64,000 nucleotides of DNA. It comes from Saccharothrix sp. ALI-22-I (GTDB taxonomy: Bacteria; Actinomycetota; Actinomycetes; Mycobacteriales; Pseudonocardiaceae). Below are positions 54,959 to 63,450 of the stretch, one piece after another. Position 1 is the first letter of the stretch. Each line of letters starts with the position of its first letter. Made by a program: the position numbers and the translations under genes. Where the stretch lies: assembly GCF_001984175.1 (NCBI RefSeq), contig NZ_MTQP01000055.1, forward strand, positions 124,001 through 188,000, in the 5' to 3' direction. A model generated the notes under the pieces. It was given only the letters and a program-made list of their open reading frames with translations, did not search any database and was not told the DNA's origin.

Positions 54959-55942
54959 TCAGGCGGGCAGTGCGGAGAAATGGGCGGCAATCGCGCGCCG
55001 CCAGAGTTCGTATGCGGGGTCGGGGGTGCCGGGTTTCTCCGCGGTGGCCGTGTCGTCGGCGAGGCGCACCGCGGACGACACGCTCAGGTCACCCAGTATC
55101 CGCGCCGCCGCGGCCGAGTGGTCGGGGATGAATCCCGCGTGACTGCGCGCCTTCACGGCGAACACCATGCCGAGGGCGAGCTGGGCTCGGTGATCACCGG
55201 CAAGCTTCCGCAGCGCGCGCAGGCCGTCCGCGTCGGCACCGCCGGCGAACGTCGCCGCCAGCCCCGCACCGCTCCACAGATCAGCGTGCCTGCCGGGAGC
55301 GAACTCGCCGACCGCGTTCGCGACACCGTCAGGTAGACCGCCATGGATGAACCACAGCGCACGTCCTATGCCCTGGTCGACGGCACGGTGGAAGTACTCG
55401 GGCCGGTCGCGCCAGGGGTAGGCGGCGGGCACCTTCTGCTCATCGACCCATTTGCGTGTCTCGAAGTACGCGCGATCGAAGCCGTAGCCATCCACGGCGA
55501 GCCAGCTCATCACGGGGTGGTACGCGGATGTGGTCAGGTCAGGGACGACTCTCTTCCACAATGGACGCGGCAGCCGTGCCATCGCGAAGCCGATGCCGAT
55601 GTACGCCAGGAAGATGTGCGGCTGACCAGGCCCGGACAGCAGGTCACGGGTCTTGTGGCCACGGCCGCCGCGCATCGCGTCGAGGACGGTGCACGCCATG
55701 GTGGCGCCTTCGTACGCGAACCCGATGTGCTCCGGCGTGACCAGCGAGAGCCTCCGTTCGAGCTCCCACTGCGACCGGGTGTCGATACCCCACTCGAACC
55801 CGCAGATGACCGCCTGCGGAATGGCCTCCAGGTGTTCGGCGGTCGCGCCGGGCAGGGCCGGGAAACCACGCCGCTCGAACGTGGCTGACTCCAGTGACGG
55901 ACTGAGCACGAGCCTGCGCAGTGAGCCGAGAGTGGTCGGCAT
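54959..55942 (-). CDS. Second DUF1702 enediyne protein (E2/E3-type)
   Basis: 327 residues, a paralogue of the preceding gene: the blocks HIGFAYEGATMACTVLDAM, GFAMARLPRPLWKR, DGYGFDRAYFETR, DQGIGRALWFIHGG and SGAGLAATFAGGADADGLRA line up one by one. Two DUF1702 proteins are found in several nine-membered enediyne clusters, and they may form a heteromer. The gap to the next gene (54799-54958) contains a short direct repeat (AGGACGTTC twice) and enough room for a promoter. It is upstream in the same operon direction. ATG is preceded by GGAGG. Confidence 0.88.
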   Translation of the reverse strand: MPTTLGSLRRLVLSPSLESATFERRGFPALPGATAEHLEAIPQAVICGFEWGIDTRSQWELERRLSLVTPEHIGFAYEGATMACTVLDAMRGGRGHKTRDLLSGPGQPHIFLAYIGIGFAMARLPRPLWKRVVPDLTTSAYHPVMSWLAVDGYGFDRAYFETRKWVDEQKVPAAYPWRDRPEYFHRAVDQGIGRALWFIHGGLPDGVANAVGEFAPGRHADLWSGAGLAATFAGGADADGLRALRKLAGDHRAQLALGMVFAVKARSHAGFIPDHSAAAARILGDLSVSSAVRLADDTATAEKPGTPDPAYELWRRAIAAHFSALPA

Positions 55943-55989
55943 GAAGTCCTCCAGTGGTTGCGCCCATGGTGCGGTCGGGTACCACGGGG

Positions 55990-56324
55990 TCAGCCCGCGG
56001 CGCTCCGGCGGCCGGACATCCAGTACGGGAACGTGAAGACGCCGACCGTGATCAATGCCGCGGCAGCGGTACACAGCCAACCGCCGGTGAACAACGCCAG
56101 GACGGGGTGACTTCGGCGTTGTGGCCGAGCAAAGTGCCGACCAGCGGATCGCCGATGGTGGAGTCGGCGAACTCGGCCGAGAAGACGACGGCGCGCGGGA
56201 AACCGGCGGTCGAGCTGAGCGGGAACCCCGGTCCGTGCCCACGCGGGAAATGCCCGTTGGTCAAGGTGATGGCCGTGACCGGCCCGGCCTCCGCGACCTT
56301 GGCCGGAGTTGCGCCATGCGTCAT
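55990..56324 (-). pseudogene. Small membrane protein of the enediyne operon, one-base frameshift
   Basis: An ATG at 56324 with GAGGAG 7 bp upstream opens MTHGATPAKVAEAGPVTAIT and runs through FADSTIGDPLVGTLLGHNAE. At about 56108 one base appears missing, after which the other frame continues TGGWLCTAAAALITVGVFTF as a membrane helix and stops naturally at 55990. The total of 335 bases is one short of a codon multiple. The gene is first in the minus-strand operon and could be a real small cassette protein with an assembly error, or a dead gene. I do not recognise its family. Confidence 0.5.
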
Positions 56325-56751
56325 CTCGGCTCCTCGCCTCAGTGCGGAACGGGTGGGTGTGTGGCGCAGCCTCCGTTCCGCGCGATCGCAAGTTAGCAGT
56401 GATCCCGATGGGGTCAGTGCCCTCGACGGCAAAGAGCGCACTCATCGAGAACCTGTCCCGCGAACGGCCGACCGTGATCACACGCCGTATCGGTCGGTGA
56501 CGGTGGAGTGGCCGCGCTCGGCGCTCACCTGCTGAAATGTTTCGACATAACAGCTCCATGGAATTCCTGGGAATCACACCGTTATGCTATTTCCCGCTTC
56601 TTGGCGGCTGAAATGGCATCTCTGGAGAAGCTCACTTCGGCGCTGATGCGGCACACTCGCATATTGGCGGCACTCAACGGGTTTGATTTCCGGTGAAATC
56701 TGCCTCGAATGTGGTGTGCGGACATGTATGTCGTGGAGAGGTGGAACGTTC
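56325..56751. promoter_or_regulatory. Divergent control region between the enediyne accessory operon and the PKS gene
   Basis: 427 bp with no supported gene, lower in G+C towards the right. It must drive the minus-strand E-operon and the plus-strand PKS unit. A short inverted repeat ATTCC-TG-GGAAT at 56563-56574, joined to a GGAATTCC palindrome, could be an operator; this is a weak suggestion. GGAGAGG at about 56734 is the likely PKS ribosome binding site. Confidence 0.4.
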
Positions 56752-59700
56752 ATGGGGGGCACTCGGATCGCACTGGTCGGCATCGGCCTGCGCTACCCTG
56801 ACGCGACTTCGGTGCACGAGCTGTGGGACAACGTCCTGGCCGGTCGTCGAGCGTTCCGGCGCCTGCCCGACGAGCGGATGAACCACGCCGACTACTATGA
56901 CCCGAACCCGTCGGCGCCGGATCGCTTCTATTCCACGAAAGCGGCGGTACTGCGGGACTGGGAATTCGACCGGGTGCGGTTCCGGATCGCGGGCAGCACG
57001 TACCGATCGACTGACGCGACGCACTGGCTGGCGCTGGACGTGGCGGACCGGGCATTGGCCGACGCCGGTTTTCCCGACGGCACGGGGTTGCCGGGACCTA
57101 CCACCGGGGTCGTGATCGGCAACAGCCTCGCCGGTGAATTCTCCCGGGCCAACACCATGCGGTTGCGCTGGCCCTACGTCCGCAGGACGATGGCCGCGGC
57201 GTTGGCGGAGAAGGGATGGAGCGACACGGAGACCGCGGAGTTCCTCCGGGACATGGAGATCCGCTACAAGTCCCCGTTCCCGCCGATCGGCGAGGACTCG
57301 CTGGCCGGTGGGCTGGCCAACACGATCGCCGGCCGACTCTGCAACCACTACGACCTCGGCGGCGGCGGGTACACCGTGGACGGCGCGTGCTCGTCCTCGC
57401 TCCTGTCGGTGGCCACCGCGGCGAACGCCCTCGCCAGCGGCGATCTGGACGTCGTGTTGGCCGGTGGTGTCGATCTGTCGATCGACCCGTTCGAGGTGAT
57501 CGGATTCGCCAAGACCGGTGCGTTGGCGACCGGCGAGATGAAGGTCTACGACAAGGACTCCAACGGGTTCTGGCCGGGTGAGGGCGCGGGCATCGTCGTA
57601 CTCATGCGGGAAAAGGACGCGCTGGCCATAGGCGCCCGCATATACGCCACCGTCACCGGGTGGGGAATCTCCTCTGACGGCAAGGGAAGCATCACTCGGC
57701 CAGAGGCGGACGGCCACCGGCTGGCGATTGCCCGCGCGTACGAACGGGCGGGCTACGGAGTGCAGACCGTGTCCTACTTCGAGGGACATGGGACCGGTAC
57801 CGCACTCGGCGACGCGACGGAGATCGGCGTGCTGGCCTCAGCGAGGCGAGCTGCTGATCCCTCGGCGCGCCCCGCCGCGCTGGGAACCATCAAGGGCAAC
57901 TTCGGGCACACCAAGGCGGCCGCGGGGGTCGCGGGCCTGATCAAGGCTGTGCTTGCCGTGCACAACCAGGTCATTCCGCCGGGCACGGGACAACAGGACC
58001 CGCATCCGGCCCTGCTGGACGGATCGCCCGCGCTCTACGTACCCGACCAGGCTGAGCCATGGCCGATGGACCAGCCGGTACGGGCCGGCGTGTCCGCGAT
58101 GGGCTTCGGTGGAATCAACACGCACATCGCCATCGAGCAGGCGAGCGGGGTGGCGCGGCAACTTGTCGTGGACGACCGCACCAAGGCCGTGGTGGCCGGC
58201 CGCCAGCAGGCCGAGTTGCTGCTGTTCGACGGGCAGGACGCCGCAGCACTACTCGAACGGATCGACGCGGCGCTCGCGCTGACCCGCAAACTGGCCTTCG
58301 CGGAACTGGCCGACCTTTCCGGCACGCTGGCCGGACTGCTGGCCAGGCGGCCGGTTCGTGCGGCGGTGGTGGCCCGTGATCCGGAGCAGGCCGCGGCGAA
58401 GCTGAGCACATTGCGTGACCTGGTCGACGGCGGCACCACCACGTACTTCGGCGACGGCGTTTTCATCGGCACCGGAAGCGCGGCGCCGAAGATCGCGTTC
58501 CTGTTCCCTGGACAGGGCTCTGGCTGTGGCATGAGCGGTGCGCTGCGCCGCCGGTTCGCGGTCGCCGACCAGATGATCAGGACGGCCGGCGTGCCCGACA
58601 GCGCCGACCAGGTCGCCACCGAGGTCGCCCAGCCGAGCATTGTCGCCGGGTCGCTCGCTGCGGCGAAGGTGCTGAACCTGTTGGGGATCGAGGCGGACAC
58701 GGCCGTCGGGCACAGTCTCGGTGAGCTCACGGCATTGCATTGGGGCGGAGCCATGAGCACCACTCAGGTGCTCCGGCTCGCACAGATCCGTGGCCAGGTG
58801 ATGGCCGAGGCCAGCCACGGCGGCGGAACGATGGCCGGGCTCGCGGCGGGACCGGATGACGTCGAAAGGCTCGTGCTCGGCGAGCCGGTGGTGATAGCCG
58901 GATACAACGCACCCAGCCAGACCGTCATTTCGGGACCGATCGACGCGGTGGACCGCGTCTGTGCCAAGGCGCGCACGCAGGGCATGACAGCGACACGGAT
59001 CGGGGTGTCCCATGCGTTCCATTCGCCGCTTGTCGAACCGGCCGCGGTGGGGATGACCGGTCCACTGGCCACAATAGACTTCCGGCCGCTGGCCCGGCCG
59101 GTCGTGTCCACGGTGACCGCCGACGTCCTCGACCCGACGACCGACCTGTGCGTACTGCTGCGTGACCAGGTGCTGTTGCCGGTCCGGTTCCACGAGGCCG
59201 CCAAGCGGGCGTGCCAGGACGCCGATCTGGTCATCGAAGTCGGTCCAGGACGGGTGCTGTCGGGGCTGATGCAGGAGATCGCACCCGGCACACCGGTGCT
59301 GCCCACCGATTCCGGCAACGCCTCCATCGCACCGTTGTTGCGGGTCGCCGGAGCCGCGTTCGCCGCCGGTGTACCGCTGAACACCGATGCGCTGCTGGCA
59401 GGCCGGGTGATCCGGTCGTTGTCGCTGGACGCTCAGATGTCGTTCCTCGCCAGCCCCTGTGAGACCGCACCCGCGATCGACGCGGACCTGGTCACAGCCA
59501 CGCCCGTCGAACCGGAGACGGCCGGTCAACCCGTGGCCGAGGGTGGCTCGACGCTGGACATCCTCCGCCGCCGGGCCGCTGAACGCGTGGAGCTTCCGCT
59601 CGACGCGGTCCGCGCTGACACGCATCCACTCGACGACCTGCACCTGAGCTCCATCACCGTTGGCCAGATCGTCAACGAGGTCACCCGCGAGCTTGGTCGG

Positions 59701-62472
59701 CCGGCACTGACGGCTGTGCCGAACTTCGCCACGGTGCGCCTGGGCGAGCTCGCCGAGCTGATCGACGAGCTTGCCGAGACCGCACACGACACAGACGGCA
59801 GGGGCGGCGAAGCCCCCGGAGTGGCCGCGTGGGTGCGCTCGTTCCGCCACGAATACGTCGAGTCGCCACCGCCGGTCTCGCCGCCGCGGCCACCGGGGAA
59901 GTGGCAGGTCTTCGCTCCGGCCGGGCACCCGATGGCGGAGGCGTTGAGCTCGGTGCTGCCCGGCGATGGCGTCCTCTTGTGCTTGCCCGACGACGCCCGG
60001 CCGCACATCGGGCTGATGCTGGCCGCTGGTAAGGAGGCATTGTCGGCGGAGCGCTTCGTGGTCGTGCAAGGGACGATCGGCGCGGCGGGACTTGCGCGGA
60101 CCGTGCACCTGGAGGCGCCGGACGTCGCGGTCACCGTCATCCGGATGGCCAGGCAAGATCCTGCCGCGGTCCCGTCGGTAGTGGCTGAAGCGACGGCAGC
60201 ACAGGGCTACACGGAAGTCCGGTTCGACTTGGATGGCCGTCGCACGGTGCCGGTGTTGTCCCCGGTGGAGACCACGGAAGGACGGTCGCCGCTCACGGCC
60301 GGCGACGTCATCCTGGTTTCCGGCGGCGGCAAAGGAATCACAGCTGAATGCGCGCTCGCTCTCGCCGCGGATTCGGGTGCGTCGCTTGCCCTGCTCGGGC
60401 GTGCCGATCCGCTGCTGGATTCGGAACTGGCCGGCAACCTGGCCCGCTTGGACGCCGCCGGTGTGCGGTACCGCTACGAGCGCGCGGACGTCACGTCGCC
60501 CGCCGACACCGCGACAGCCGTGGGGAAGTTCGCGGCGGAGCTCGGGCCGATCACGGCGATTATGCACGGCGCGGGACACAACGAGCCCGCCGCGCTGTCG
60601 AATCTGACCGAAGAGGCATTCCACCAGGCGCTGGCGCCGAAGGTCGATGGGCTGCGGTCGATGCTCGCCGCCGTGGATCCGGACAGGATCAACGTGCTGA
60701 TCACCTTCGGCAGCATCATCGGGCGCGCCGGGCTGCGCGGCGAGGCGCACTACGCCACCGCGAACGACTGGTTGACCGAGCTCACTGTGGAGTTCCACCG
60801 GAACCATCCGCGAACGACGGTGCTGGCGCTGGAATGGTCGGTCTGGTCCGGTGCCGGGATGGGGGAGCGTCTCGGCGTGGTCGAGGCGCTGTCCAGGGAG
60901 GGGATCACGCCGATCTCAGTCGACGAAGGTATCGCGATGTTGCGCCGGCTGCTGGCCGACCCGGCCGCCGGGCCGGTGGTGATGATCAGCGGGCGCACCG
61001 GCGGGCTGCCGACTCTGCCGCTGGCGGCCAGGGAGATCCCCCTGTTGCGGTTCGTGGACCGTGTCCTGGTGCACTATCCGGGCATCGAACTTGTCGCCGA
61101 GGCCGACCTGACCGCAGGCAGTGACCCGTACCTGGACGACCACATGCTCGACGGAGACCTGCTGTTCCCCGCCGTGCTGGGAATGGAGGCCATGACCCAG
61201 GCCGCGTCGGTCGTGTCGGCCGCGCCCGGCGGGCCACCCGTGCTCACCGGCGTCGAGTTCCTCCGCCCGATCGTCGTCCGACCGGGTGGATCGACCACGA
61301 TCCGGATCGCGGCCCTGGTGCGGGCACCCGGCGTCGTCGAGGTCGTCATCCGCAGCGAGGAGACGGCTTTCGGTGCCGACCACTTCCGCGCCACGCTGAC
61401 GTTCCGACGGCCGGACCTGTCACTGGACGTGGCACCCGTCGACACCGCACTGCCCGCGGTCCCGGTCGATCCCGTGACCGAGTTGTACGGAACCGTTCTG
61501 TTCCAAGGCAAGCGTTTTCAGCGGTTGCTGGCCTACCGCAAGGCCGCGGCCCGCCATGCCGTCGCGGAGGTGGCCACCCAGCCCGCTGCCGCGTGGTTCG
61601 CGACGTTCCTGCCACAGCACCAACTGCTCGCCGACCCTGGTGCCCGTGACACAGCCATGCACGCGTTGCAATGCTGCGTGCCGGATGCGACGTTGTTGCC
61701 GGAGAGTGTCGAGCGACTGGTCCTGGCCGATCCGGCGGCTCAAGCCGGTGACCACGTGCTACTGGATGCGCGCGAACGCCACCAGGACGGCGACAGCTAC
61801 ACCTACGACATCGACATCCGTGGTCCCTCCGGTGCGCTTGTCGAGCGATGGGAGGGCCTGAAGCTGCGCGCGGTGCGCAAACGTGACGGCGCCGGACCGT
61901 GGGTCCCGGCTTTGCTCGGGTCCTATGTGGAACGCGGAGTGGAACGCGTGCTGGGCGGACGCCGCGCGGTGGTCGTCGAGCCAGACCCGGTGCCTGTCGA
62001 GCGGCAGCGGCAGACCGACCTGGCTGTCGGGCGCGCGCTCGGACGTGTGACACACGTCCGGCACCGGCCCGACGGCAAGCCGGAAGTCGACGGCGCCGAG
62101 GTGTCCGTCTCACACGGCGCAGGGCTGACGCTCGCTGTCGCCGGCACCGGCAGGATGGGCTGCGACGTGCAGTCCGTGATCGACTACGACGAATGGGCGG
62201 GGCTGCTCGGCCAGGAACAGGTGTCCGTCCAGGACTTGCTGGTCCGGCAGACTGGCGAGCAGGTAGCCGTGGCTGGCACCCGCGTGTGGGCAGCGCTGGA
62301 ATGCCTGCGCAAAGCTGGGGCGACGACGCAGGCGCTCACCCTTGGCTCGGTGCAGTCGAACGGCTGGGTCGTGTTGTCCGCGGGTGACACGGAGATCGCC
62401 ACCTGGGTGACCACCGTCAACGATCGGCAGGATCCCGTGGTCTTCGCCGTCCTCGCAGAAAGGGAACGCTGA
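56752..62472 (+). CDS. pksE: Enediyne polyketide synthase (PKSE)
   Basis: 1906 residues, the size and architecture of PKSE. Ketosynthase about 3-450, with active cysteine in VDGACSSSLLSVATAAN near 211 and histidines in FEGHGTGTALGD and GNFGHTKAAAGV. Acyltransferase-like region with GHSLGELTAL near 652. ACP-like segment with serine in HLSSITVGQIV near 965. Ketoreductase with VSGGGKGITAE near 1190 and AHYATANDWL. Dehydratase with HMLDGDLLFPAVLGMEAM near 1466. C-terminal phosphopantetheinyl transferase with GCDVQ near 1803 and WAALECLRKAG. It builds the linear polyene precursor from malonyl-CoA. The open frame extends to 56683, but the ATG at 56752 gives the standard start. Its stop overlaps the thioesterase start (TGATG), so the pair is coupled. 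Confidence 0.97.
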   Translation: MGGTRIALVGIGLRYPDATSVHELWDNVLAGRRAFRRLPDERMNHADYYDPNPSAPDRFYSTKAAVLRDWEFDRVRFRIAGSTYRSTDATHWLALDVADRALADAGFPDGTGLPGPTTGVVIGNSLAGEFSRANTMRLRWPYVRRTMAAALAEKGWSDTETAEFLRDMEIRYKSPFPPIGEDSLAGGLANTIAGRLCNHYDLGGGGYTVDGACSSSLLSVATAANALASGDLDVVLAGGVDLSIDPFEVIGFAKTGALATGEMKVYDKDSNGFWPGEGAGIVVLMREKDALAIGARIYATVTGWGISSDGKGSITRPEADGHRLAIARAYERAGYGVQTVSYFEGHGTGTALGDATEIGVLASARRAADPSARPAALGTIKGNFGHTKAAAGVAGLIKAVLAVHNQVIPPGTGQQDPHPALLDGSPALYVPDQAEPWPMDQPVRAGVSAMGFGGINTHIAIEQASGVARQLVVDDRTKAVVAGRQQAELLLFDGQDAAALLERIDAALALTRKLAFAELADLSGTLAGLLARRPVRAAVVARDPEQAAAKLSTLRDLVDGGTTTYFGDGVFIGTGSAAPKIAFLFPGQGSGCGMSGALRRRFAVADQMIRTAGVPDSADQVATEVAQPSIVAGSLAAAKVLNLLGIEADTAVGHSLGELTALHWGGAMSTTQVLRLAQIRGQVMAEASHGGGTMAGLAAGPDDVERLVLGEPVVIAGYNAPSQTVISGPIDAVDRVCAKARTQGMTATRIGVSHAFHSPLVEPAAVGMTGPLATIDFRPLARPVVSTVTADVLDPTTDLCVLLRDQVLLPVRFHEAAKRACQDADLVIEVGPGRVLSGLMQEIAPGTPVLPTDSGNASIAPLLRVAGAAFAAGVPLNTDALLAGRVIRSLSLDAQMSFLASPCETAPAIDADLVTATPVEPETAGQPVAEGGSTLDILRRRAAERVELPLDAVRADTHPLDDLHLSSITVGQIVNEVTRELGRPALTAVPNFATVRLGELAELIDELAETAHDTDGRGGEAPGVAAWVRSFRHEYVESPPPVSPPRPPGKWQVFAPAGHPMAEALSSVLPGDGVLLCLPDDARPHIGLMLAAGKEALSAERFVVVQGTIGAAGLARTVHLEAPDVAVTVIRMARQDPAAVPSVVAEATAAQGYTEVRFDLDGRRTVPVLSPVETTEGRSPLTAGDVILVSGGGKGITAECALALAADSGASLALLGRADPLLDSELAGNLARLDAAGVRYRYERADVTSPADTATAVGKFAAELGPITAIMHGAGHNEPAALSNLTEEAFHQALAPKVDGLRSMLAAVDPDRINVLITFGSIIGRAGLRGEAHYATANDWLTELTVEFHRNHPRTTVLALEWSVWSGAGMGERLGVVEALSREGITPISVDEGIAMLRRLLADPAAGPVVMISGRTGGLPTLPLAAREIPLLRFVDRVLVHYPGIELVAEADLTAGSDPYLDDHMLDGDLLFPAVLGMEAMTQAASVVSAAPGGPPVLTGVEFLRPIVVRPGGSTTIRIAALVRAPGVVEVVIRSEETAFGADHFRATLTFRRPDLSLDVAPVDTALPAVPVDPVTELYGTVLFQGKRFQRLLAYRKAAARHAVAEVATQPAAAWFATFLPQHQLLADPGARDTAMHALQCCVPDATLLPESVERLVLADPAAQAGDHVLLDARERHQDGDSYTYDIDIRGPSGALVERWEGLKLRAVRKRDGAGPWVPALLGSYVERGVERVLGGRRAVVVEPDPVPVERQRQTDLAVGRALGRVTHVRHRPDGKPEVDGAEVSVSHGAGLTLAVAGTGRMGCDVQSVIDYDEWAGLLGQEQVSVQDLLVRQTGEQVAVAGTRVWAALECLRKAGATTQALTLGSVQSNGWVVLSAGDTEIATWVTTVNDRQDPVVFAVLAERER

Positions 62473-62918
62473 TGCCGGGGCACTACGAGATCCGCCACAC
62501 AGTCGGCTTCGAGGAGACCAACTTGGTCGGCAACGTCTACTACGTGAACTACCTGCGCTGGCAGGGCCGGTGCCGTGAGCTGTTCCTCCGTGACAAGGCC
62601 CCTGCGGTGCTCGCCGAGTTGCAAGCGGACTTGAAGCTGTTCACCTTGAAGGTGGAGTGCGAGTTCTTCGCCGAGATCACCGCGTTCGACGAACTGTCGA
62701 TCCGGATGAGGCTGGAGGAGCTGACCCAGACCCAGATCCAGTTCAGCTTCGACTACGTCCGTCTGCACGAAGGTATGGAAACACTGGTGGCACGCGGACG
62801 GCAGCGAGTCGCCTGCATGCGTGGCCCGAACATGAACACCGTGCCGGCACGAGTGCCTGAACAGTTGCGCTTGGCGCTTGAACCGTACGCGACGGCCAGC
62901 GCACTGGTAGGAGGGTGA
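62472..62918 (+). CDS. Enediyne hot-dog thioesterase (E10/TEBC)
   Basis: 148 residues of the 4-hydroxybenzoyl-CoA thioesterase-like hot-dog fold: VGFEETNLVGNVYYVNYLRW at the start and the FDYVRLHEGMETLVARGRQR strand. In enediyne systems this enzyme hydrolyses the polyene from the PKS. It overlaps the PKS stop by one base, the usual arrangement. No frameshift or missing motif seen. Confidence 0.95.
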   Translation: MPGHYEIRHTVGFEETNLVGNVYYVNYLRWQGRCRELFLRDKAPAVLAELQADLKLFTLKVECEFFAEITAFDELSIRMRLEELTQTQIQFSFDYVRLHEGMETLVARGRQRVACMRGPNMNTVPARVPEQLRLALEPYATASALVGG

Positions 62919-62919
62919 A

Positions 62920-63450
62920 GTGACCGACGTGGATACGGGGGACGGCCACGTTCTGTCGTTGCCCGTCCGAGTGTCGTTGCGGGAGGCGATGGCACAGTTC
63001 GCCACAGGCGTAACCATCGTTACCGTGGGCGGGCAGCGGTGTCACGGTATGACCGCCAACGCGTTCACCTCGGTATCACTGGATCCACCGCTCGTGCTGG
63101 TGTGCGTTGCCAAAGCCGCGCGGTTGCATGCCGCGATCCTCGCCGATGGGTGCTTCGCGGTGTCCGTGCTCGGCGCGGACCAAGCACATGTGGCGCGGTA
63201 CTTCGCGGACCGCGGTCGCCCGGCGGGCATGGCGCAGTTCGACGCGGTGCAGTGGCGCCCGGGAACGTGCACCGGTGCTCCGTTGCTCAGTGGCGCGCTG
63301 GCGTGGCTTGAATGCGATGTCGTCGATGTGCACGAAGGTGGTGACCACTCGATCTTCCTGGGCCGCGTGCTGGAGTGCAGCCGCGGCAACGGTGGCAACG
63401 CCTTGGTGTTCCACGCGGGTGCGTTCGGCGGGCAGGACAAGTTGAGCTAG
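62920..63450 (+). CDS. Flavin reductase of the enediyne pathway (E6-type)
   Basis: 176 residues of the HpaC/flavin reductase domain family: REAMAQFATGVTIVTVGG, GMTANAFTSVSLDPPLVLVC, DGCFAVSVLGADQAHVARYF and the C-terminal HSIFLGRVLEC are characteristic. It supplies FADH2 or FMNH2 to flavin monooxygenases; in C-1027 the homologous SgcE6 serves the phenol hydroxylase SgcC, so it is the natural partner of the HpaB-type enzyme at 2590 and possibly of the enzymes at 5228 and 12629. The GTG start follows GGAGGG one base after the thioesterase stop. It overlaps the end of the convergent regulator gene by 4 bp. Confidence 0.93.
   Translation: MTDVDTGDGHVLSLPVRVSLREAMAQFATGVTIVTVGGQRCHGMTANAFTSVSLDPPLVLVCVAKAARLHAAILADGCFAVSVLGADQAHVARYFADRGRPAGMAQFDAVQWRPGTCTGAPLLSGALAWLECDVVDVHEGGDHSIFLGRVLECSRGNGGNALVFHAGAFGGQDKLS

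Noticed and set aside
56508-56696. Small ORF in the region upstream of the PKS gene
   Set aside because: No ribosome binding site, no recognisable motif, and it lies in a likely promoter region.
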